A stretch of 29,118 bases of DNA from Gemmatimonadota bacterium (GTDB lineage: Bacteria > Gemmatimonadota > Gemmatimonadetes > Gemmatimonadales > GWC2-71-9), in assembly GCA_017889745.1 (NCBI GenBank), contig JAGGAG010000007.1:1-29118 (forward strand), given 5' to 3'. This document shows positions 25,637 through 29,118 of this stretch, in pieces. The notes under the pieces are model-generated. The model was not told where the DNA came from. It made no database searches and saw only the letters and a program-made list of their open reading frames with translations. The position numbers were made by a program, and so were the translations under genes. The first letter of the stretch is position 1; the number at the start of each line of letters is the position of its first letter.

Positions 25637-27859
25637 ATGGCTATCGCCGCACCACCGATCGTCTCGCCGTCGAGCGAGGATTCCTCCGGGTTCACGCCCT
25701 TCGTCCCCGCGTCGTCGAGCCCGAAGGAACTGACTCTCAGGGCCCTGGTCCTGGGTGCGGTGCTTGGAGTGATCTTCGCGGCCTCCAGCGTCTACCTGGC
25801 GCTCAAGATCGGCCTCACGGTGTCGGCGTCGATCCCCATTGCGGTGCTTGCCGTGGCGTTCTTCCGGACGCTCGGGCGCTCGACCATCCTCGAGAACAAC
25901 ATCGTCCAGACCACCGGCTCGGCCGGCGAGTCGATCGCCGCCGGCGTGGTCTTCACGCTGCCGGCCATCCTGCTGATGGGCTATGACCTGAGCATCGCGA
26001 AGGTCGGCATCATCGCGGCAGTAGGCGGTATTCTCGGGATCCTGCTGATGATCCCGCTCCGGCGCGCGCTGATCGTCAAGGAGCACAAGACCCTCACGTA
26101 CCCCGAGGGCACCGCCTGTGCCGAGGTACTCATCGCGGGCGAGAAGGGCGGGTTGCAGGCGAAGCTGCTCTTTCAGGCGTTCGGGCTCGCCTTCCTGTAC
26201 AAGTTCCTGATGGCGGGGCTCAAGCTGTGGAAGGAAGTGGCCACGAAGAGCTTCTCGTTCTTCAGCGGTGGCACGATCGCGGCCGAGGTCTCGCCGGAAC
26301 TGCTGGGGGTGGGCTACATCATCGGGCCGCGGATCGCGGGCTACCTCTTTGCGGGCGGAACCCTCGCGTACCTCGTGCTGGTGCCGGCGATCAAGTTCTT
26401 CGGCGCCGGCCTGAGCGTACCGCTGTTCCCGGCGACGATGCTCATCAAGGACATGAGCGCGGGCCAGGTGCGGTCCAACTACATCTTCTACATCGGCGCT
26501 GGCGCCGTGGCCTCGGCGGGCATCATCGCGCTGCTCAGGGCGCTGCCGACCATCGCCAGCGCGTTCAAGTCGGGATTCCAGGACCTCCGTGGGAGCATGG
26601 GTACCGCGGCCACCCGCCTGCGCACCGACCTCGACCTGCCGATCTGGGTCACGATCGCGGGGTCGATCGCCCTCGCGCTGCTGCTCACCATGCTGCCGCA
26701 GATCGGCGTGAACCTGCTGGGGGCGGCGCTCATCGTGGTGTTCGGCTTCTTCTTCGTCACCGTCTCCTCACGCATCACCGGCGAGATCGGGTCGAGTGCC
26801 AACCCGATCTCGGGCATGACCATCGCAGCGCTGATAGGCACCACCACGATCTTCCTGCTGCTCGGCTGGACCGGGGTGGATTATCGCGTGGGCGCGCTGT
26901 CCATCGCCGGCGTGATCGCGGTGGCATCGGGCAATGCCGGCGCCACGAGTCAGGACCTCAAGACCGGGTTCCTCGTAGGCGCCACGCCGCGGCGGCAGCA
27001 GATCGCCATCGTGGTGGGGGCGGTCACCTCGGCACTGGCGATCGGCTGGACGCTGACGCTGCTCAACAACACCTACACCACCATCGTTCCCGAGATGCAT
27101 CCGGGCGTGGCGCTCGAGGCGGCGGCACCGGGCGAGCACCTCCGGTCCGTCACCAGCACCGGCGAGACGCTGGAGCATGATGGCCGGTCATGGGCGGTGT
27201 ATCGGGTGAATGTCGAGACGCAGGGCGTGCTGCCGGGCAAGTACCTGGTCGACCCGGCCACGAGGGAGATCGCCTTCCTGGTGGATCCGGGCATCGGCGG
27301 GCGGATACACGAAATGAACGGCTCCGCCGTGACCAAGCTCGATTCGCCCAAGGCGACGATCATGGCGCTCGTCACCGATGGCATCCTCACTCAGAAGCTG
27401 CCCTGGGGCCTCGTGCTGCTCGGCGTGTTCATCACCATCGGCATCGAACTGATGGGCGTGCAGTCGCTCCCGGTGGCGGTGGGGGTGTACCTGCCGATCT
27501 CCACGTCGTCGGCGATGTTCGCGGGCGGCCTCGTGCGCTGGCTGGTGGAGCGCCGGCTCAGGAGCACCAGCCAGTCGATCGCCGACGTCGAGTCCGGCCC
27601 CGGCGTGCTCTTCTCCAGCGGGCTGATCGCGGGCGGCGCGATCGCCGGCATTGCGGTGGCGGGACTCGCTACCCTCTTCGCGTCGGCGGCCGACCAGGCC
27701 GGTGTCCCGGCGGCCGACTACCTCGCGCACCGTGCCGGCACGGAGGCGCTGGTGGGCCGGCTCGTCAGTGGTGGCGGGCAGGACCTGCTGGCGCTCGGTC
27801 TCTTCTTCGTCCTCGGCGTCCTCCTGTTCCGGGTCGCCAGCCGGGAGCCGGCGCGCTAG
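25637..27859 (+). CDS. OPT family oligopeptide/metal-chelate transporter
   Basis: The 740-residue protein has about 16 membrane helices. It opens with KELTLRALVLGAVLGVIFAA and SSVYLALKIGLTVSASIPIAV, the start of the bacterial OPT family. Other family marks are LENNIVQTTGSAGESIAAGVVF, EHKTLTYPEGTACAEVLIAGE, SSANPISGMTIAALIGTT and GNAGATSQDLKTGFLVGATP. A soluble insertion of about 90 residues (around 480-575, with GKYLVDPATREIAFLVDPGIGG) sits between two helices and is larger than the usual loop. OPT proteins import oligopeptides or, in the YSL branch, metal-chelates using a proton gradient; which applies here is unknown. ATG 25637 is 50 bases after the kinase stop with only a weak ribosome site. 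The next gene starts 12 bases after its stop. Confidence 0.93.
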   Translation: MAIAAPPIVSPSSEDSSGFTPFVPASSSPKELTLRALVLGAVLGVIFAASSVYLALKIGLTVSASIPIAVLAVAFFRTLGRSTILENNIVQTTGSAGESIAAGVVFTLPAILLMGYDLSIAKVGIIAAVGGILGILLMIPLRRALIVKEHKTLTYPEGTACAEVLIAGEKGGLQAKLLFQAFGLAFLYKFLMAGLKLWKEVATKSFSFFSGGTIAAEVSPELLGVGYIIGPRIAGYLFAGGTLAYLVLVPAIKFFGAGLSVPLFPATMLIKDMSAGQVRSNYIFYIGAGAVASAGIIALLRALPTIASAFKSGFQDLRGSMGTAATRLRTDLDLPIWVTIAGSIALALLLTMLPQIGVNLLGAALIVVFGFFFVTVSSRITGEIGSSANPISGMTIAALIGTTTIFLLLGWTGVDYRVGALSIAGVIAVASGNAGATSQDLKTGFLVGATPRRQQIAIVVGAVTSALAIGWTLTLLNNTYTTIVPEMHPGVALEAAAPGEHLRSVTSTGETLEHDGRSWAVYRVNVETQGVLPGKYLVDPATREIAFLVDPGIGGRIHEMNGSAVTKLDSPKATIMALVTDGILTQKLPWGLVLLGVFITIGIELMGVQSLPVAVGVYLPISTSSAMFAGGLVRWLVERRLRSTSQSIADVESGPGVLFSSGLIAGGAIAGIAVAGLATLFASAADQAGVPAADYLAHRAGTEALVGRLVSGGGQDLLALGLFFVLGVLLFRVASREPAR

Positions 27860-27871
27860 CATGGTCACGCC

Positions 27872-28438
27872 GTGACGGACTCGCTGCAACTCGGCGATGG
27901 CGCGTCCGTCCGCCCGCTCGAAGCCGGCGATGCGCCCGGCGTGCTCGAGCTCATCGAGCAGAACCGGGCCCACCTCGACAAGTGGCTGCGATGGTCGGCC
28001 AGGGTGCGGGCACTGAGCGACGTGACCGCGTTGATCGCGCGATTCGAGGCCAAGCAGGCCGCGGGCGACGGCTTCCACTGGGGCATCTGGCAGCAGGAGC
28101 GGCTCGCCGGCGGCGTGATTTGCCACTACATCAATCGTGGCGACCTCAATGCGGAGCTGGGCTACTGGCTCGCCGCCGACCAGACGGGCAGGGGGCTCGC
28201 CACCCGGGCCACCGCGTGCGCCGTCGAGCACCTGCTGCGGCAGGAGCAGCTGCATCGCATCGAGATGATCTGCGGCGTGGCGAACACGCGGAGCCGCGCG
28301 GTGGCGGAGCGGCTGGGGTTCACGAACGAGGGAGTGCGGCGCGAGTCCTACTGGATCACGGACCGCTTCGCGGATCATGTCGTGTACGGCCTGCTCGCCC
28401 GCGAGTGGCGCCGCGACCAGGCCCCCGCCGAATTGTAG
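27872..28438 (+). CDS. GNAT N-acetyltransferase, RimJ/RimL-like
   Basis: The 188-residue protein starts with SVRPLEAGDAPGVLELIEQNRAHLDKWL, the substrate-side fold of RimL-like enzymes, and has WGIWQQERLAGGVICHYI. The acetyl-CoA loop is QTGRGLA (residues 104-110) in LGYWLAADQTGRGLATRA, and the last strand follows HRIEMICGVANTRSRAVAERLGF, ending in EGVRRESYWITDRFADHVVYGLL. These features match ribosomal-protein N-acetyltransferases, which modify the N-terminus of ribosomal proteins, or related enzymes acting on other amines. The real target is not known. GTG 27872 lies 12 bases after the OPT stop. The next gene starts five bases after its stop, so OPT, GNAT and antiporter form one transcription unit. 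Confidence 0.9.
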   Translation: MTDSLQLGDGASVRPLEAGDAPGVLELIEQNRAHLDKWLRWSARVRALSDVTALIARFEAKQAAGDGFHWGIWQQERLAGGVICHYINRGDLNAELGYWLAADQTGRGLATRATACAVEHLLRQEQLHRIEMICGVANTRSRAVAERLGFTNEGVRRESYWITDRFADHVVYGLLAREWRRDQAPAEL

Positions 28439-28443
28439 CTCAC

Positions 28444-29118
28444 ATGAGCGAAGCACAGTCCACCCTGCAGCTGGTGGTGCTGCTCCTCTCGCTCGTGCTG
28501 ACACTGGGCGCGTTTGCCCGCCGGCTGCCCATTCCCTACCCCATCGTGCTCGTGCTGGGTGGACTGGCGCTGAGCTTCGTGCCCGGGCTGCCGAGGGCAC
28601 CGCTCGGGCCGGACCTGATCTTCACGATCTTCCTGCCCCCGGTCATCTGGGCCGCCGCGTTCGAGAGCGACCTGCGGCAGCTGCGCCGCAGCGCGTGGTC
28701 CATTGCTGCGCTGGCGGTCGGGCTCGTCGTCGTCACGACGCTCGCGGTTGCATGGGTGGCCCACATGACCCTGCCGGGGATCGCGTGGTCGTCGGCATTC
28801 ATCCTCGGCGCCGTGGTGTCCTCCACCGACGCCGTCGCGGCCACGGCGGTGTTCCGACGGCTCGGCCTCCCGCGCCGGCTCATTGCTCTCCTCGAGGGCG
28901 AGAGCCTGCTCAACGACGCCAGTGCCCTCGTGCTCTATACGGCAGCGATCACGGCGCGGGTCACCGGTGAGTTTTCCATTCGGTCCGCCCTCGGTGACTT
29001 CGTCTACGATGCGCTGGGCGGGGTCACAGTGGGCATCGTGGTGGCGTATGCGATTCACTTCGTGTCACGGCTCACGCGCGACAGCGTCAGCAACGTGGCC
29101 CTGACGGTGCTCGCCGCG
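28444..29118 (+). CDS. Cation/proton antiporter, CPA1 (NhaP/NHE-like) family, N-terminal part
   Basis: The first 225 residues lie in the window, and the frame is open to the last base; the family is typically 400-550 residues. Eight or so membrane helices are visible. The family core is present: GAVVSSTDAVAATAVFRRLGLP in the helix-5 region, then LLEGESLLNDASALVLYTAA, the ND pair typical of electroneutral CPA1 exchangers. YPIVLVLGGLALSFVPGLP and LIFTIFLPPVIWAAAFESDL are also characteristic. It exchanges Na+ (or K+) for H+ across the inner membrane for pH and salt balance. ATG 28444 follows the GNAT stop by five bases with no clear ribosome site. The C-terminal half, which in some members bears a regulatory domain, is cut off. 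Confidence 0.92.
   Translation, partial: MSEAQSTLQLVVLLLSLVLTLGAFARRLPIPYPIVLVLGGLALSFVPGLPRAPLGPDLIFTIFLPPVIWAAAFESDLRQLRRSAWSIAALAVGLVVVTTLAVAWVAHMTLPGIAWSSAFILGAVVSSTDAVAATAVFRRLGLPRRLIALLEGESLLNDASALVLYTAAITARVTGEFSIRSALGDFVYDALGGVTVGIVVAYAIHFVSRLTRDSVSNVALTVLAA

Overview
The window is a compact, very GC-rich bacterial chromosomal segment with 25 protein genes, two of them cut by the window edges. I see no rRNA, tRNA, insertion sequence, prophage, integron or CRISPR array. High GC, many lipoproteins and Tat-type signals, CzcA-type efflux, an acyl-ACP desaturase and frequent GTG/TTG starts fit a Gemmatimonadota-like soil or sediment bacterium. That placement is inference; no phylogenetic marker is present.

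Layout. 1-1400 (minus): a WtpA-type tungstate/molybdate-binding protein is translationally coupled to the start of proline-catabolic pruA. 1399-5095 (plus): a small lipoprotein, a small membrane-anchored cysteine protein, a YfcC-type carrier and a Tat-exported amidase. 5102-6700 (minus): a phytoene-desaturase-like FAD oxidoreductase. 6701-7012: a divergent intergenic region with several strong hairpins just before a small GNAT gene (7013-7438). 7511-9781 (plus): an acyl-ACP desaturase, a lipoprotein, a YggT protein and a DUF167 protein, joined by NTGA stop/start overlaps. 9785-14578: a promoter, a SAM-II-like riboswitch, then metF-metH. 14677-17346: a short/branched-chain acyl-CoA dehydrogenase abutting a PBP4-type DacB. 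17349-23359 (minus): a heavy-metal RND efflux operon (outer-membrane factor, adaptor, CzcA-like pump) ending in a small His-containing membrane protein. It diverges from an OmpR-type two-component system (23482-25586). 25637-29118: an OPT transporter, a RimL-like GNAT and a truncated CPA1-type cation/proton antiporter.

How the genes work together. metF makes 5-methyl-THF and cobalamin-dependent metH uses it to make methionine; the leader RNA would sense SAM, the downstream product, and close a feedback loop. The efflux operon and the divergent two-component system form a metal-response module; 11-bp-spaced direct repeats in the shared promoter are the obvious regulator site.

The most noteworthy points are the SAM-II-type aptamer (17-nt loop with AUUU and UAUUGC, GCUAAA 3' element, 5-bp pseudoknot) in front of metFH, the unexplained structured leader of the 7013 GNAT gene, and the His-containing membrane protein closing the efflux operon. 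I did not find a clearly new multi-gene defence or mobile system.
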